Part shown: positions 8,592-18,542 of the stretch, in pieces
Position numbering within the stretch: position 1 is the first letter of the stretch
Layout of the letters: each line of letters starts with the position of its first letter
NCBI RefSeq assembly: GCF_013112225.1
Contig: NZ_JABFHI010000009.1
Location: forward strand, 1 to 58,307
DNA: 58,307 bases
Direction: 5' to 3'
Origin: Vreelandella azerica
GTDB taxonomy: Bacteria; Pseudomonadota; Gammaproteobacteria; Pseudomonadales; Halomonadaceae
Position numbers and translations under genes: made by a program
Notes under the pieces: model-generated
What the model was told of the DNA's origin: nothing
Databases searched by the model: none
Seen by the model: the letters and a program-made list of their open reading frames with translations, nothing else

Positions 8592-9863
8592 TCATGACGG
8601 TGGCGAGGAACTCAATGGGAGGATGACCTCTGTCAGCGTGCCGCCCTCCGGATGGTTGTAGAGGCTGACGCCGCCACCAAAGCGATTGATCGTAGCATGG
8701 GTCAGAAATAAGCCAATACCCATGCCTTTGCTTTTGGTCGAAACAAAGGTGTCACCCAGCTGGTCAGCAATCGACATGGAAACCCCAGGCCCATGGTCGC
8801 GGATATCAATAATCACGCTGTCATTTTGCCAGTCCAGGCGGATAGCAATATTTTCCGGATTGGCGTCTGCGGCATTATTCAAAAGATTGGTCAAGGCCTG
8901 GTCAAGCGTGGCATCAACCGCTAGCCAGGGGCGACCGCGGCGCTCTGAGACAATCAGCTGATGGCTGACATCCGGGCGGAGCACCAGCCAGCGTTGCACC
9001 ACACCAGCCAGCCATACTTCTGCATCCTGCACCTCAGGTTCTGCCATACGTCGGCGATCGGCATGGGCCACCAGATGCTGCAGGCGTGATTTGCAGGTAT
9101 CGACCTGTTGCCTGAGCAGATGAATGTCATCGCTAAGCGTTGACCCCTTGGGTGCTTCATCGGCCATTTCATTGAGCAGCACCGCCATGGTGGAAAGCGG
9201 CGTGCCCAGCTCGTGGGCGGTGCCCGCCGCTTGCGTAGCAACCGCCAGCACCTGCTCGTTTCTGAGTGCGGCTTCTCGGGTGCGCGAGAGGGCTTTGTCG
9301 CGGCGACGCAGGGCGTGGGCCATCTTGTAGATAAAGAAGGTGATCAAGCCAGCGGAAAGGCCAAAATTCAGCCACATGCCGAGGGTATGCAGGCTGAGGG
9401 GGAGTCACTATGGATATGGCTCATTTGCGGAACAGCATAATAATTGAACATCAAAAAGCTGTAACCTGCCATGGCGAAGGCGGCGATAATCCAGGTGTGT
9501 CCAGGGCAGCGTGGCAGCTGCAATGGTAACTGGCACCAGGTAGTAGGTGATAAAAGGGTTGGTCGCTCCACCTGTGAAGTAGAACAACAGCGTCAGGCCC
9601 GCGATATCGGCTAGCAAATGTAATAGATATTCAGTGTGGTTAACTGCACGGGGGCGTCCCAGCCGCCACCAGGTGGCGATATTGAGGGTTCCCATGGCGA
9701 TAACCACACCGACGACGGCAGGCACCTTTAGCTCAAAGCCAAGCAATTCAACGCCGATAATGATGGCGAGCAGAAAGCCCGTCCAGGTAATGCCGCGTAC
9801 GATGGTCAGGCGGACCAGATTACGGTTGGGCGTTGAAAGTGGCAGGGGTAATTCCGTAGGCAT
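8592..9863 (-). pseudogene. regB: RegB/PrrB-type redox sensor histidine kinase, frameshifted twice
   Basis: Partner kinase of RegA. The first frame (9863 down to about 9500) holds four or so membrane helices and the RegB signature GGATNPF (residues 98-104), the ubiquinone-sensing heptad. At the GT repeat 9494-9500 the frame changes (two bases missing or one extra), giving WIIAAFAMAGYSFLMF. At the G run 9398-9402 one missing base shifts it again into the kinase core: H-box with the phosphoacceptor in AHELGTPLSTMA, N-box NLLNNAADANPENI, and G-boxes DHGPGVS and GMGIGLFLTHA. All domains are otherwise intact, so sequencing error is more likely than loss. The gene begins 4 bases after the small membrane protein gene. 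Confidence 0.85.
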
Positions 9864-9867
9864 GGCG

Positions 9868-10281
9868 TTATTTGCCGGACGTTATCAGGCGGTGAATCAC
9901 CTTGATCACCAGTGTAAAGACAAAGGTCAGCCAGCCAGCCGTTGCCAGCACGTTGACGGCCAACATCTTGGGTGGAAGCCATGCAGGGCCAAGCAGGAAC
10001 TCAAGCAGGATATAAGCGGCCATGCCTAGCAGCAGAGGCAATGCCAGCAGGTGAATCCACATGTCAGTGCGGCGTTTGCGCACATGATAGCGGCGCAGCA
10101 ACAAACGCAGCGGGCGGTGGAACCAGCTAACAAAGATGACGGTGGCAATAAGCAGCATCATGCCGACCGTTGGTTCGGTGCTGCCACGGTAAGCGGAAAG
10201 CGTTACCGACCAGCCAAGTGCCAGCCATAGCAATCCTTCAGTGCTGGCAACAATATCCGCATAGCGCCTTACGTTATGCAT
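9868..10281 (-). CDS. Small membrane protein of unknown function upstream of regB
   Basis: A 137-residue protein with about four predicted membrane spans (around residues 13-30, 38-52, 76-95 and 107-127) separated by a basic loop rich in Arg (RPLRLLLRRYHVRKRR). No known motif recognised. Its stop is 4 bases before the regB start, so it is almost certainly co-transcribed with regB and regA and may be linked to the redox-sensing membrane complex. That link is inference from spacing only. Confidence 0.7.
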   Translation of the reverse strand: MHNVRRYADIVASTEGLLWLALGWSVTLSAYRGSTEPTVGMMLLIATVIFVSWFHRPLRLLLRRYHVRKRRTDMWIHLLALPLLLGMAAYILLEFLLGPAWLPPKMLAVNVLATAGWLTFVFTLVIKVIHRLITSGK

Positions 10282-10483
10282 ACAAAAAATACGTCCTGAA
10301 GCTGATATCAGTAAGAATGATACGTCAATTCGTCCACTTTGTGGGTATGGATTCCAGCGCGATTATCCGGCGAGCAATTTAAGCAAGCTAAATATCCGGT
10401 ATAATCGATGCTGACATTCAATTGCCCACACCATAACGTATCCTGATCCGTTACGTATCAAAATTTGCTCGATAGGAATCGCC

Positions 10484-11530
10484 GTGAAAACACTTAGCCT
10501 AACGCGCCCCGATGATTGGCATCTGCACCTGCGCGACGACGCTGCCATGGAGGCGGTTGTCAATCATAGTGCTGCCCAGATGGGGCGTGCCATCATCATG
10601 CCGAATCTCAAGCCACCGGTGACGACAACGGCCCAGGCACAAGCCTATCGCCAACGCATTCTGCAGGCATTGCCGCAAGGGTCAAGCTTTGAACCGCTGA
10701 TGACGCTGTACCTGACCGATACCACGCCACCAGAAGAAATTCAGCGAGCCATTGATAGCGGTATTATCAAGGCGGTCAAGCTTTACCCTGCCGGAGCAAC
10801 GACCAACTCAGCGTCAGGGGTGACCGATCTGCGCTACTGTGATGAGACGATTGCTGCCATGGCCGAGGCAGGTTTACCGCTTTTGATGCACGGTGAAGTG
10901 ACCGATGCTGACATCGATATTTTTGATCGTGAAGCTGTTTTCATCGAGCAGGTGCTCAAGCCTTTGCTGGCGCGTCATCCTTCGCTCAAGGTGGTTTGCG
11001 AACACATCACCACTGAGCAGGCGGCCACCTTTGTGGCTGAAGCGCCGGATAACGTTGCGGCGACCATCACGGCCCACCACCTCCTGTTTAACCGTAACCA
11101 TATGCTGGTAGGCGGGATTCGCCCGCACTATTACTGCCTGCCGATTCTCAAACGCGAGCGTCACCGTCAGGCGTTGCTCAAGGCGGCGACCTCAGGCAGC
11201 CGGAAGTTTTTCTTGGGGACTGACAGTGCGCCCCATGCCCAAGGCGATAAAGAATCCAGCTGTGGCTGTGCGGGTGCCTACACGGCACCGGCGGCGATTG
11301 AACTGTATGCCATGGCGTTTGAACAGATGGATGCGCTCGATCAGCTGGAAGCCTTTGCCAGCCTGAATGGCCCGCGCTTTTATGGTTTGCCGGTTAACCC
11401 TGACAAGGTGGTGCTGGAGCGTAATAGCTGGGCACTTCCAGACAGTTACCCTTATGCGGACGGGCAGCGCATCATTCCCTTGCTGGCGGGAGAAACGCTA
11501 CCCTGGAAACTCCAGAAAGCTAGTATTTAA
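10484..11530 (+). CDS. pyrC: Dihydroorotase, class II
   Basis: Zinc amidohydrolase of pyrimidine synthesis, interconverting carbamoyl-aspartate and dihydroorotate. GTG start with AGGA upstream. The metal-binding HLHLRDD is at residues 13-19. [13 protein letters not shown] supplies the lysine that is carboxylated. Further metal histidines appear in [16 protein letters not shown] and [12 protein letters not shown], and the catalytic Asp in LGTDSAPH. Length (348) equals the E. coli-type enzyme. A TATAAT hexamer lies at 10400-10405 without a convincing -35 element. It converges on mtnN with only 12 bases between the stop codons. Confidence 0.96.
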   Translation: MKTLSLTRPDDWHLHLRDDAAMEAVVNHSAAQMGRAIIMPNLKPPVTTTAQAQAYRQRILQALPQGSSFEPLMTLYLTDTTPPEEIQRAIDSGIIKAVKLYPAGATTNSASGVTDLRYCDETIAAMAEAGLPLLMHGEVTDADIDIFDREAVFIEQVLKPLLARHPSLKVVCEHITTEQAATFVAEAPDNVAATITAHHLLFNRNHMLVGGIRPHYYCLPILKRERHRQALLKAATSGSRKFFLGTDSAPHAQGDKESSCGCAGAYTAPAAIELYAMAFEQMDALDQLEAFASLNGPRFYGLPVNPDKVVLERNSWALPDSYPYADGQRIIPLLAGETLPWKLQKASI

Positions 11531-11542
11531 GAGAAAGAGCAT

Positions 11543-12259
11543 TTAAGCCGCTGTTACAGCTCCGATCTGCTTGAGCATCTGGTCAACCATGCGCGATGAG
11601 TGCTGGGCAGCCACCTCCAGAAACTGCTCGAATGACAGGTGATTATCCGTGTCCCCCGGAATATCCGAGAGGGCGCGGATAACCACAAAGGGCACGCCAA
11701 ACAGATGGCAACTCTGAGCAATCGCTGCCGCTTCCATATCGACGGCCAGCATGGCAGGGAACTGCTGACGCAGCTGTGCTACCCGCTGAGGGTCGGCCAT
11801 GAAGCTATCTCCGGTGGCAATCATGCCTTCACGCACGTTGACCTCATTAAGCACTGTAATGGCGCCCTGGGCATGGGCTTTAAGGCCTGAATCAGCCTCA
11901 AACGCGGCGGGCATACCTGGCACCTGGCCAAGTTCATAGCCAAAGGCGGTCACGTCTACATCGTGGTGGCGAACTTCACTGGAAATCACCACATCGCCGA
12001 TTTTCATATCCGTGGCAAAGCCCCCAGCAGAGCCGGTATTGATAATGGCCTGGGGCTGGAAACGTTCAAGCAAGACCGCGGTGCCCACTGCGGCGTTAAC
12101 CTTCCCAATGCCTGACTGCAGGATGGTGATATCCAGGCCATGGCGCTGGCCGCGATAAAACGTACACCCTGCGTGTTCATGGCGCTGGGCGTTGTCCAGC
12201 TGCCCGGCAAGAATCTCGACTTCCTGCGCCATGGCACCAATAATCCCGATATGTTTCAC
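11543..12259 (-). CDS. mtnN: 5'-methylthioadenosine/S-adenosylhomocysteine nucleosidase
   Basis: Cleaves methylthioadenosine and S-adenosylhomocysteine to adenine and the thio-sugar, recycling by-products of polyamine and methylation reactions. Family motifs: IGIIGAMAQEVE at the N-terminus, INTGSAGGF, the catalytic Glu region AVDMEAAAIAQ, and VIRALSDIPGD with the catalytic Asp. GTG 12259 is chosen as start because TAAGGA lies just upstream and the family begins at KHIGIIGAM. An upstream in-frame ATG at 12292 would put extra residues before it. folD ends 40 bases upstream on the same strand. Confidence 0.94.
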   Translation of the reverse strand: MKHIGIIGAMAQEVEILAGQLDNAQRHEHAGCTFYRGQRHGLDITILQSGIGKVNAAVGTAVLLERFQPQAIINTGSAGGFATDMKIGDVVISSEVRHHDVDVTAFGYELGQVPGMPAAFEADSGLKAHAQGAITVLNEVNVREGMIATGDSFMADPQRVAQLRQQFPAMLAVDMEAAAIAQSCHLFGVPFVVIRALSDIPGDTDNHLSFEQFLEVAAQHSSRMVDQMLKQIGAVTAA

Positions 12260-12298
12260 GAAAGATTCCTTATTAGGTCTGATAATGCTCAACGTGAA

Positions 12299-13162
12299 TC
12301 AGGTATGAGCAGGGGCATGCTGTTCGGCTGATTCCAGGGTGTTCTGCAGCAGGCTGGCAACCGTCATGGGGCCAACGCCACCGGGTACAGGCGTAATATG
12401 GCTGGCTCTTTGCTGGGCTTGCTCGAAATCGATATCCCCAATCAGACGGCCATCTTCTTGTCGGTTGATACCCACATCAATCACGACGGCGCCGGGCTTG
12501 ATCCATTCCCCTTTAACGATACCGGGCTTGCCGACGGCGACCACCAGAAGATCGGCACGTCTGACATGTTCTTCAAGGTTACGGGTGAAACGATGGCATA
12601 CCGTGGTGGTACAACCGGCCAGCATCAGTTCTAGCGCCATGGGGCGGCCAACAATATTGGAGGCGCCGACCACGGTGGCATCCAGGCCGCGTACGGCCAA
12701 GCCGCTTTTTTCAAGCAACGTCATCACTCCCTTGGGCGTACAGGGGCGCAGGGCAGGCAGACGTTGTGCAAGACGGCCCAGGTTATAGGGGTGGAAGCCA
12801 TCGACATCCTTGTTAGGAAGAATGCGTTCCAGCAGCGGTTCGGCATCCAGGTGAGGAGGTAAGGGCAGCTGCACCAGGATGCCGTCAATGGTGTCATCGG
12901 CATTCAGCTGATCAATCAAGGCTTCGAGCGCCTGCTGGGTCGTCTCGGCCGGCAGTTCATGCTGAATGGAGTGAATGCCTGCGTTCTCACAGGCGCGATG
13001 CTTGTTGCTGACATAAACATGCGAGGCAGGGTCATTGCCCACTAACACAACCGCAAGGCCAGGAGCGCGAGCACCGATCTTGAGGCGAGCGGCAACCTTG
13101 TTGGCAACATCCTGGCGAACATCAGCGGCGATGGCTTTGCCATCGATCAATTGGGCGGTCAT
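12299..13162 (-). CDS. folD: Bifunctional methylenetetrahydrofolate dehydrogenase/cyclohydrolase
   Basis: Converts 5,10-methylene-THF to 10-formyl-THF through the NADP-dependent dehydrogenase and cyclohydrolase steps. Hallmarks: [16 protein letters not shown] with the catalytic Lys of the YxxxK-type motif, [10 protein letters not shown], the NADP-binding [13 protein letters not shown], and the C-terminal [13 protein letters not shown]. Length (287) is typical. ATG 13162 is preferred to the adjacent TTG. It is likely co-transcribed with mtnN; the folate link with gcvT at the window start is functional rather than operonic. Confidence 0.95.
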   Translation of the reverse strand: MTAQLIDGKAIAADVRQDVANKVAARLKIGARAPGLAVVLVGNDPASHVYVSNKHRACENAGIHSIQHELPAETTQQALEALIDQLNADDTIDGILVQLPLPPHLDAEPLLERILPNKDVDGFHPYNLGRLAQRLPALRPCTPKGVMTLLEKSGLAVRGLDATVVGASNIVGRPMALELMLAGCTTTVCHRFTRNLEEHVRRADLLVVAVGKPGIVKGEWIKPGAVVIDVGINRQEDGRLIGDIDFEQAQQRASHITPVPGGVGPMTVASLLQNTLESAEQHAPAHT

Positions 13163-13269
13163 CAATGTAATCCCCGTCGAGAAAGATACTTGAACAAGTG
13201 GAATGCGTCTGATTTTCGCATGCCAGCACGTTCAGGCAAAGCGATTGAAGGATTTATGTGCATTAGTGG

Positions 13270-13297
13270 TTGACTTTAAAATTAAAAGTTGTAATAT
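13270..13297 (+). promoter_or_regulatory. Sigma-70-type promoter of the tRNA cluster
   Basis: TTGACT, 16 bases of A/T-rich spacer, then TAATAT, followed by a GC-containing discriminator (GTGCCTCGC), as is usual for stable RNA genes. The expected start is about 40 bases before tRNA-Pro. Motif match only. Confidence 0.55.
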
Positions 13298-13344
13298 GTG
13301 CCTCGCTTGAGACGAGACATACGGTAGCGTCTAGGTAGTTACTT

Positions 13345-13421
13345 CGGGGTGTAGCGCAGTCTGGTAGCGCGCCTGCTTTGGGAGCAGGATGTCGGGGGTT
13401 CGAATCCCTCCACCCCGACCA
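13345..13421 (+). tRNA. tRNA-Pro (TGG)
   Basis: A 77-nt cloverleaf with acceptor stem CGGGGTG/CACCCCG, D-arm around AGCGCAGTCTGGTAGCGC, anticodon arm CTGCTTTGGGAGCAG with anticodon TGG, T-arm GGGGGTTCGAATCCCTC, and encoded CCA end. First gene of a four-tRNA cluster. Confidence 0.96.
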
Positions 13422-13524
13422 CTTCCTAACGTGGATGTTGGTACTTGCATATCCAAGCGTTGGTTGTGGTTCAGCACTTGATTCAATTGAGTAACATTAT
13501 CAATTGAATAGCTAACTCCAAAGT

Positions 13525-13601
13525 GCGCCCATAGCTCAACCGGATAGAGCAACGGCCTTCTAAGCCGTAGGTTGCGGGTTCAAGTCCTGCTGGGCGTGCC
13601 A
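13525..13601 (+). tRNA. tRNA-Arg (TCT)
   Basis: A 77-nt cloverleaf with acceptor GCGCCCA/TGGGCGT (G-T first pair), anticodon arm CGGCCTTCTAAGCCG with anticodon TCT, T-arm GCGGGTTCAAGTCCTGC, and encoded CCA. It lies about 100 bases after tRNA-Pro in the same cluster. Confidence 0.95.
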
Positions 13602-13672
13602 ATCTGAAGCGTCAGCATGTTGAAAGATATGAGCATCATTGTTTGTATCTATCTGCTTTACAAGTTAATTAT

Positions 13673-13748
13673 GGTGGATGTAGCTCAGTGGTAGAGCCCC
13701 GGATTGTGGCTCCGGTGGTCGTGGGTTCGATCCCCATCATCCACCCCA
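13673..13748 (+). tRNA. tRNA-His (GTG), copy 1
   Basis: A 76-nt gene with the extra 5' G of tRNA-His (GGTGGATG pairing with CATCCACC), anticodon arm CCGGATTGTGGCTCCGG with anticodon GTG, T-arm GTGGGTTCGATCCCCAT, and encoded CCA. Identical to the copy 122 bases downstream. Confidence 0.96.
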
Positions 13749-13794
13749 TTAACTATTTGTAAAACACATCAGTAAGCAGATTATTCCAGGTTAT

Positions 13795-13870
13795 GGTGGA
13801 TGTAGCTCAGTGGTAGAGCCCCGGATTGTGGCTCCGGTGGTCGTGGGTTCGATCCCCATCATCCACCCCA
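13795..13870 (+). tRNA. tRNA-His (GTG), copy 2
   Basis: Identical in all 76 bases to the preceding tRNA-His. A few flanking bases (TTAT before, CCATTAAC after) are also close to those of copy 1, which points to a recent tandem duplication of about 122 bases. Confidence 0.96.
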
Positions 13871-14398
13871 TTAACCCTTGTCATCTCTTATTCTCCCAGT
13901 GTTATTTTCATATTCCTGTCTAGTTATCTACTTTCTACATTTCCTCCCCAGTTATCTGCATTCAAATGCGCTAATCGGCATATAAGTATTGCCTCTACTA
14001 TTAGGGTTCACTTATGTTGCCCGTGTTTTTCAAATAGCCTATCTGCTGTGTGATAGTTTCCTGCGTGCTGATAGATTTTGATAGATTGACGGCTTTTTTG
14101 CAGTTGCTCCACCCCTCGCTGTGGGGTTTAGGTTTTTATTCTTTTTTGATTAATTTTTTGAAATTAATTGCTGTTTTTTAAAAAATATACAGTGTTTGTG
14201 GCTATTTTAATGCTATTGATTTGGTGTTATTTTCTAAAAATGGTTTTTGGCTAGGGTTGATCCTCAGTTGCTTGTAGCGTACTGCTCAGCAACCTTGTGA
14301 CAAGGCCAGCACGAGTTTATTTTATAGTTTGCTGTCATCAGTATATTGGCTGGTGGCAGCGTTGATGTTGAAAGGCATAAAAAAACAAGGAGCATAGA
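13871..14398. other. A/T-rich intergenic stretch after the tRNA cluster
   Basis: 528 bases without a convincing gene. The middle and right parts are clearly richer in A/T than the flanking genes. The one structure I can name is a short hairpin at 14111-14127 (ACCCC/GGGGT, 7-base loop) followed by T-rich sequence, which may end the tRNA transcript. No integrase or repeat supports an attachment site at the tRNA genes. AAGGAG at the right end belongs to the next gene. Confidence 0.6.
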
Positions 14399-15637
14399 AT
14401 GGCGCATAGTATTGTTCTGGGTGCTGGAATGATTGGTGTCAGCGTTGCCTGGCATCTTCTTCAGCGCGGGCATGATGTCACCCTGATTGACCGCCGTGAT
14501 CCAGGCCAGGAAACATCCTTTGGCAATGCTGGCATCATCCAGCGTGAGGCCGTGCGCCCCTATGCCTTTCCTCGTGATATGAAAACACTGCTGAGTGTCT
14601 TGCCTAATCGCCGAGTGGATATTCGTTATCGGCCGGGCGGGATGATTAATGCGGCGTCACCGCTGCTGCGTTATTGGCATAACTCCGGCCCTAAGGCCTA
14701 CTCACGTATCGTGCCGGAATATGCTTCTCTTATTCAGTTATGCCTTGATACTCACGCGCCTATGATCAAAGCGGCTGGCGCTGAGCGGTTGATCGCCAAA
14801 GATGGCTTTCTGGAACTGTTCCGTTCTGAAAGCAAGCAGGCAATTCGCTTGAAAGAAGCGGAAGAGAATCGGGAGCGTTTTGGTGTTCAGTTCAAGCACC
14901 TTGACCGTCAGCAGTTGTCTGTCATGGAACCGCACCTCTCGGCGGATATCATTGGTGCTATCCACTGGGTGGATTCCTGGGTGGTTAATGATCCTGGAAG
15001 CCTGGTTGCTGCCTATGCCGATGCCTGCAAGCAGCAGGGTGGCCGGCTGTTGCAGAGTGAAGTCACTGATATCCAGCAGAAGGCAGGGGGCTGGGAAGTG
15101 ACCACGCCTGATGAAACCCTGCAAGCTGATAACCTAGTTATGGCGCTGGGGCCATGGGCGGGAAAGTGGCTCAAACCCTTGGGTTATCATTTCCCGACTT
15201 TCGTCAAGCGTGGTTACCACATGCACTATGCGTCTGGCGAAGGTGCCAAGCTCAATCACTGGGTAATGGATGCCGAAGTAGGCTATCTGTTAGCGCCCAT
15301 GCGCGCGGGTATTCGTCTAACAACTGGGGCCGAGCTGGATAACCTGGAATCACCTGCTCACGATAATCAACTGGCGAGTGCCGAAAAAGCCGCCCGCAAG
15401 CTGTTTCCGCTTGGTGAGCGAAAAGATGCAGACGCCTGGAAGGGCGCGCGGCCCTGCTTGCCAGATATGAAACCGGTCATTGGCCCGGCGCCGCGCCATA
15501 AAGGCCTGTGGCTGGCTTTTGGTCACGGTCATCAGGGGTTCACACTAGGGCCAGCAACGGGCATGCTGCTGGCGAATATGATGGAAGGTAAACCAACGGC
15601 TATTGATATGGCGCCTTTCCGTGCTGACCGTTTCTGA
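14399..15637 (+). CDS. DadA-like FAD-dependent D-amino-acid dehydrogenase/oxidase
   Basis: FAD oxidoreductase of the DAO superfamily (412 residues). The dinucleotide fold is at the N-terminus, VLGAGMIGVSVAWHLL, followed by VTLIDRRDPGQETSFGNAG, typical of DadA-type D-amino-acid dehydrogenases (acidic ribose-binding Asp, then ETSFGNAG). The C-terminal FAD motif is GLWLAFGHGHQGFTLGPATG. The active site probably deaminates a D-amino acid (D-alanine in DadA) and feeds electrons to the respiratory chain. It stands alone, with an AAGGAG ribosome-binding site. No alanine racemase is adjacent, so the substrate is uncertain. Confidence 0.87.
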   Translation: MAHSIVLGAGMIGVSVAWHLLQRGHDVTLIDRRDPGQETSFGNAGIIQREAVRPYAFPRDMKTLLSVLPNRRVDIRYRPGGMINAASPLLRYWHNSGPKAYSRIVPEYASLIQLCLDTHAPMIKAAGAERLIAKDGFLELFRSESKQAIRLKEAEENRERFGVQFKHLDRQQLSVMEPHLSADIIGAIHWVDSWVVNDPGSLVAAYADACKQQGGRLLQSEVTDIQQKAGGWEVTTPDETLQADNLVMALGPWAGKWLKPLGYHFPTFVKRGYHMHYASGEGAKLNHWVMDAEVGYLLAPMRAGIRLTTGAELDNLESPAHDNQLASAEKAARKLFPLGERKDADAWKGARPCLPDMKPVIGPAPRHKGLWLAFGHGHQGFTLGPATGMLLANMMEGKPTAIDMAPFRADRF

Positions 15638-15729
15638 AATTTTCGGCCGTCGTAATGGTGGGAAACTTTGCACCTCAATAATGCCTCTGCTATTGTTAAA
15701 TAATATTTAATAGCAAGCGAGGTGCCACT

Positions 15730-15945
15730 ATGGATGCATCTGTTAGTAATGCTGTCTCTGCGTCGCTTTATATGAATCAGGCGCAGACTGCTCAGCAGGC
15801 ACAAATGCAGGTATTCAGAGAGTCACTGGATAACCAGGAACAGCAGGTATCTGCTTTGATGGAATCGGCAACGGCCGGTTCAGGTTCACAGCAAAATCTT
15901 GCTTCAGAAGGTAATTTGGGAACTCAAATCAATACGTTTGCCTGA
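15730..15945 (+). CDS. YjfB-like small protein (putative motility family)
   Basis: A 71-residue hydrophilic protein, start supported by AGGTG upstream. The pattern of an N-terminal MDASVSNAVSASLYMNQAQT followed by a Gln/Ala helix with VFRESLDNQEQQVSALMES resembles the small YjfB family sometimes called putative motility proteins. It has no cysteine, signal peptide or membrane segment. No flagellar genes are in the window. A terminator follows. The family call is by eye. Confidence 0.65.
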   Translation: MDASVSNAVSASLYMNQAQTAQQAQMQVFRESLDNQEQQVSALMESATAGSGSQQNLASEGNLGTQINTFA

Positions 15946-15983
15946 TCTGTTTTCATATAGATACGTTTAGCTTTAAAAAAGCC

Positions 15984-16017
15984 AAGGCCATACCAACATA
16001 TGTTGATATGGCCTTTT
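15984..16017 (+). terminator. Rho-independent terminator after the YjfB-like gene
   Basis: Long inverted repeat from AAGGCCAT at 15984 to ATGGCCTT ending near 16014, with inner arms CAACA and TGTTG separated by a short loop, followed by a T run. It separates the small gene from prfC. Confidence 0.8.
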
Positions 16018-16126
16018 TGCATGCTGACCTTTGCTGATGCAAGGCTCTGCTTGTGCTGATGCCTTCGTTTTGCGTTACCATGGCGCTATCAGTTACTTAA
16101 TTTATGCAGTCCTGCCAGAGAAACCA

Positions 16127-17716
16127 ATGTCTGACGCTCAACTATCCCGCGAAGCGGAACTTCGCCGCACCTTCGCTATTATTTCTCACCCGGACGCGGG
16201 TAAAACCACCATTACTGAAAAAATGCTGCTGTTCGGGAACGCCATCCAGATGGCGGGCTCGGTCAAAAGCAAGCGTAATGATCGCCATGCGACCTCGGAC
16301 TGGATGAAAATGGAACAGGAGCGGGGTATCTCGGTGACCACCTCCGTTATGCAGTTTCCCTATGGTGGGCGTATCGTCAACCTGTTGGATACGCCTGGCC
16401 ACGAAGACTTCTCTGAAGACACTTATCGTACCCTGACGGCTGTCGACTCAGCGCTGATGGTGATTGACGGGGCAAAGGGCGTGGAAGACCGTACCATCAA
16501 GTTGATGGAAGTCTGCCGGCTGCGTACCACGCCGATCCTGACCTTTGTCAACAAGATGGATCGTGATATCCGTGACCCCATTGAAGTGATGGATGAAGTG
16601 GAGACCGTACTCAATATCCAGTGCGCACCGATGACCTGGCCGATTGGTATGGGGCGCCATTTCAAGGGGGTCTATCACCTGTATAACGATGTGTTGCATC
16701 TTTATACCCAGGGCCAGGGTAGCCGAATTCCTGATGACAAACGCATCGAAGGGCTGGATAACCCTGAAGTGGAAGCCGTACTGGGAGAAGAGGAGGCAGA
16801 AGAGTTGCGCATGGAAGTGGAGCTGGTACGCGGCGCCTCCCATGCGTTTGACCTTGATGCCTATCGTAACGGTGAACTGACGCCGGTGTATTTCGGTACC
16901 GCCATGGGCAATTTTGGGGTGCGGGAAATGCTCGATGGCTTTGTTGAATATGCACCGCCGCCCCAACCTCGTGAAACGGATACCCGTATCGTCACTGCGG
17001 ATGATGAGCGCTTCAGTGGTTTTGTATTCAAGATTCAGGCAAACATGGACCCGAATCACCGTGACCGTATTGCTTTTTTACGGGTGTGCTCGGGTAAATA
17101 CGAAAAGAACATGAAAATGCGCCATGTCAGAATCAACAAGGATGTAAAGATTGCTGATGCCCTGACGTTTATGGCGTCGGATCGCTCCCAGGTTGAGGAA
17201 GCCTGGCCGGGTGATATTATCGGTCTGCATAATCATGGCACCATCCAGATTGGTGACACCTTTACCCTGAATGAAGACATGCGCTTTACCGGGATTCCTC
17301 ACTTTGCTCCGGAACTGTTCAAGCGTGTGCGCCTGAAAGACCCGCTGAAAATGAAGGCGCTGCAGAAAGGGCTTCAGCAGCTTTCCGAAGAAGGGGCTAC
17401 CCAGGTCTTTATGCCGCTGGATAACAACGACCTGATTTTGGGCGCGGTAGGTACGCTGCAGTTTGACGTGGTCGCCCATCGCCTCAAGGAAGAGTACAAG
17501 GTGGATTGCCTGTATGAAGGCATCAACGTCAACACCGCCCGCTGGGTGTACAGTGAGGATGCCAAGAAGCTTGAAGAATTCAAGCGCAAGGCAAGCGCCA
17601 ACCTGGCGATTGATGGCGGTGGTTATCTCACCTACATTGCGCCAACACGAGTGAACTTACAGATGACCCAAGAACGCTGGCCTGAGATTCGCTTCCAGCC
17701 AACCCGCGAGCACTGA
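16127..17716 (+). CDS. prfC: Peptide chain release factor 3
   Basis: GTPase that recycles RF1 and RF2 from the ribosome after termination. ATG 16127 is chosen since the family starts at [21 protein letters not shown] and this gives 529 residues, equal to E. coli RF3; the frame is open further upstream but without family similarity. GTP-binding motifs: P-loop HPDAGKTT, switch I with [18 protein letters not shown], and NKMD. The domain II and III regions are intact. It precedes tatD by about 40 bases, in the same direction. Confidence 0.96.
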   Translation: MSDAQLSREAELRRTFAIISHPDAGKTTITEKMLLFGNAIQMAGSVKSKRNDRHATSDWMKMEQERGISVTTSVMQFPYGGRIVNLLDTPGHEDFSEDTYRTLTAVDSALMVIDGAKGVEDRTIKLMEVCRLRTTPILTFVNKMDRDIRDPIEVMDEVETVLNIQCAPMTWPIGMGRHFKGVYHLYNDVLHLYTQGQGSRIPDDKRIEGLDNPEVEAVLGEEEAEELRMEVELVRGASHAFDLDAYRNGELTPVYFGTAMGNFGVREMLDGFVEYAPPPQPRETDTRIVTADDERFSGFVFKIQANMDPNHRDRIAFLRVCSGKYEKNMKMRHVRINKDVKIADALTFMASDRSQVEEAWPGDIIGLHNHGTIQIGDTFTLNEDMRFTGIPHFAPELFKRVRLKDPLKMKALQKGLQQLSEEGATQVFMPLDNNDLILGAVGTLQFDVVAHRLKEEYKVDCLYEGINVNTARWVYSEDAKKLEEFKRKASANLAIDGGGYLTYIAPTRVNLQMTQERWPEIRFQPTREH

Positions 17717-17759
17717 GCGGATACGGTTTGACTGATATAGGTTGCCTTAGGGAGGCTAG

Positions 17760-18538
17760 ATGCTGATTGACGCCCATTGTCATCTTGATCTTGCTGATTT
17801 TGATAGCGACCGTGATGACGTTTTTCAGCGCGCCAGACAAGTCGGTGTAAGACACTTTGTGGTGCCTGGCACTACCCGAGCGCGCTGGCCAAAAGTGCTG
17901 GCGCTTGGTGAGCGTGAAGACGTCAGTATTGCCTTGGGGCTGCATCCCTACTTCATTGAAGAACATAGCGACGAGGATATGCAGGCGCTGGAAGACGCCT
18001 TGCAAGCATACCCTCAGTTAGTTGCCGTGGGTGAGTGCGGCATTGATGCTCGCTTGAGTGACACGCTTGAGCAGCAATGGACGCTGTTTGATGCCCAGTT
18101 GCGTCTGGCCAAACGCTATGACCTGCCAGTGATAATTCACTGCGTGCAGGCCAACGATAAGGTGGCCAAGCGTTTGCGTCAGCTGCAGCTGCCCAGAGGC
18201 GGCATGGTGCACGGTTTTGCCGGTTCACCAGAGCAGGCCCACGCCTTTAATGCGCTGGGGTTTGCTGTCGGGCTGGGGGGATATTGACCTATCCACGCGC
18301 CCGCCGAGTTCAGCGGGCGGTCAAGGCATTGGCAGATGATGGTTTTGTGCTGGAGACCGACAGCCCGGATATGCCGCTTCACGGTCAGCAAGGCCAACGT
18401 AATGAACCGGTCAATGTCGCTGAAGTCTGCCGCCAGCTAGCCCAGCTACGCCATCAATCAGAAGCTGACGTCGCTAGGCTGAGCGGCCAGACAGCCAAGC
18501 GATTATTCCACCTGCCTAATAGTGTTATTGATGACTGA
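17760..18538 (+). pseudogene. tatD: TatD-family metal-dependent hydrolase, frameshifted
   Basis: TIM-barrel hydrolase of the TatD/YcfH group (DNase or 3'-5' exonuclease activity in characterised members). The metal-binding start is IDAHCHLDLADF, then GLHPYF, GECGIDAR with the metal Glu, and PVIIHCVQAND. The frame breaks at the G run 18275-18280: as written it stops at GLGGY, but one added G continues with LTYPRARRVQRAV, then the metal Asp in LETDSPDMPLHGQQ and a normal C-terminus to 18538. Homopolymer undercall is the likely reason. It converges on ygfZ with 4 bases between stops. Confidence 0.85.
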
Positions 18539-18542
18539 TGGT

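Noticed and set aside
13345..14398. Genomic-island insertion at the tRNA cluster
   Set aside because: No integrase, direct repeat of a tRNA 3' end, or foreign gene is present; the A/T-rich stretch is simply non-coding.
17628..18005. Minus-strand frame overlapping tatD and similar long shadow frames elsewhere
   Set aside because: They overlap well-recognised genes on the other strand and have no family features of their own.
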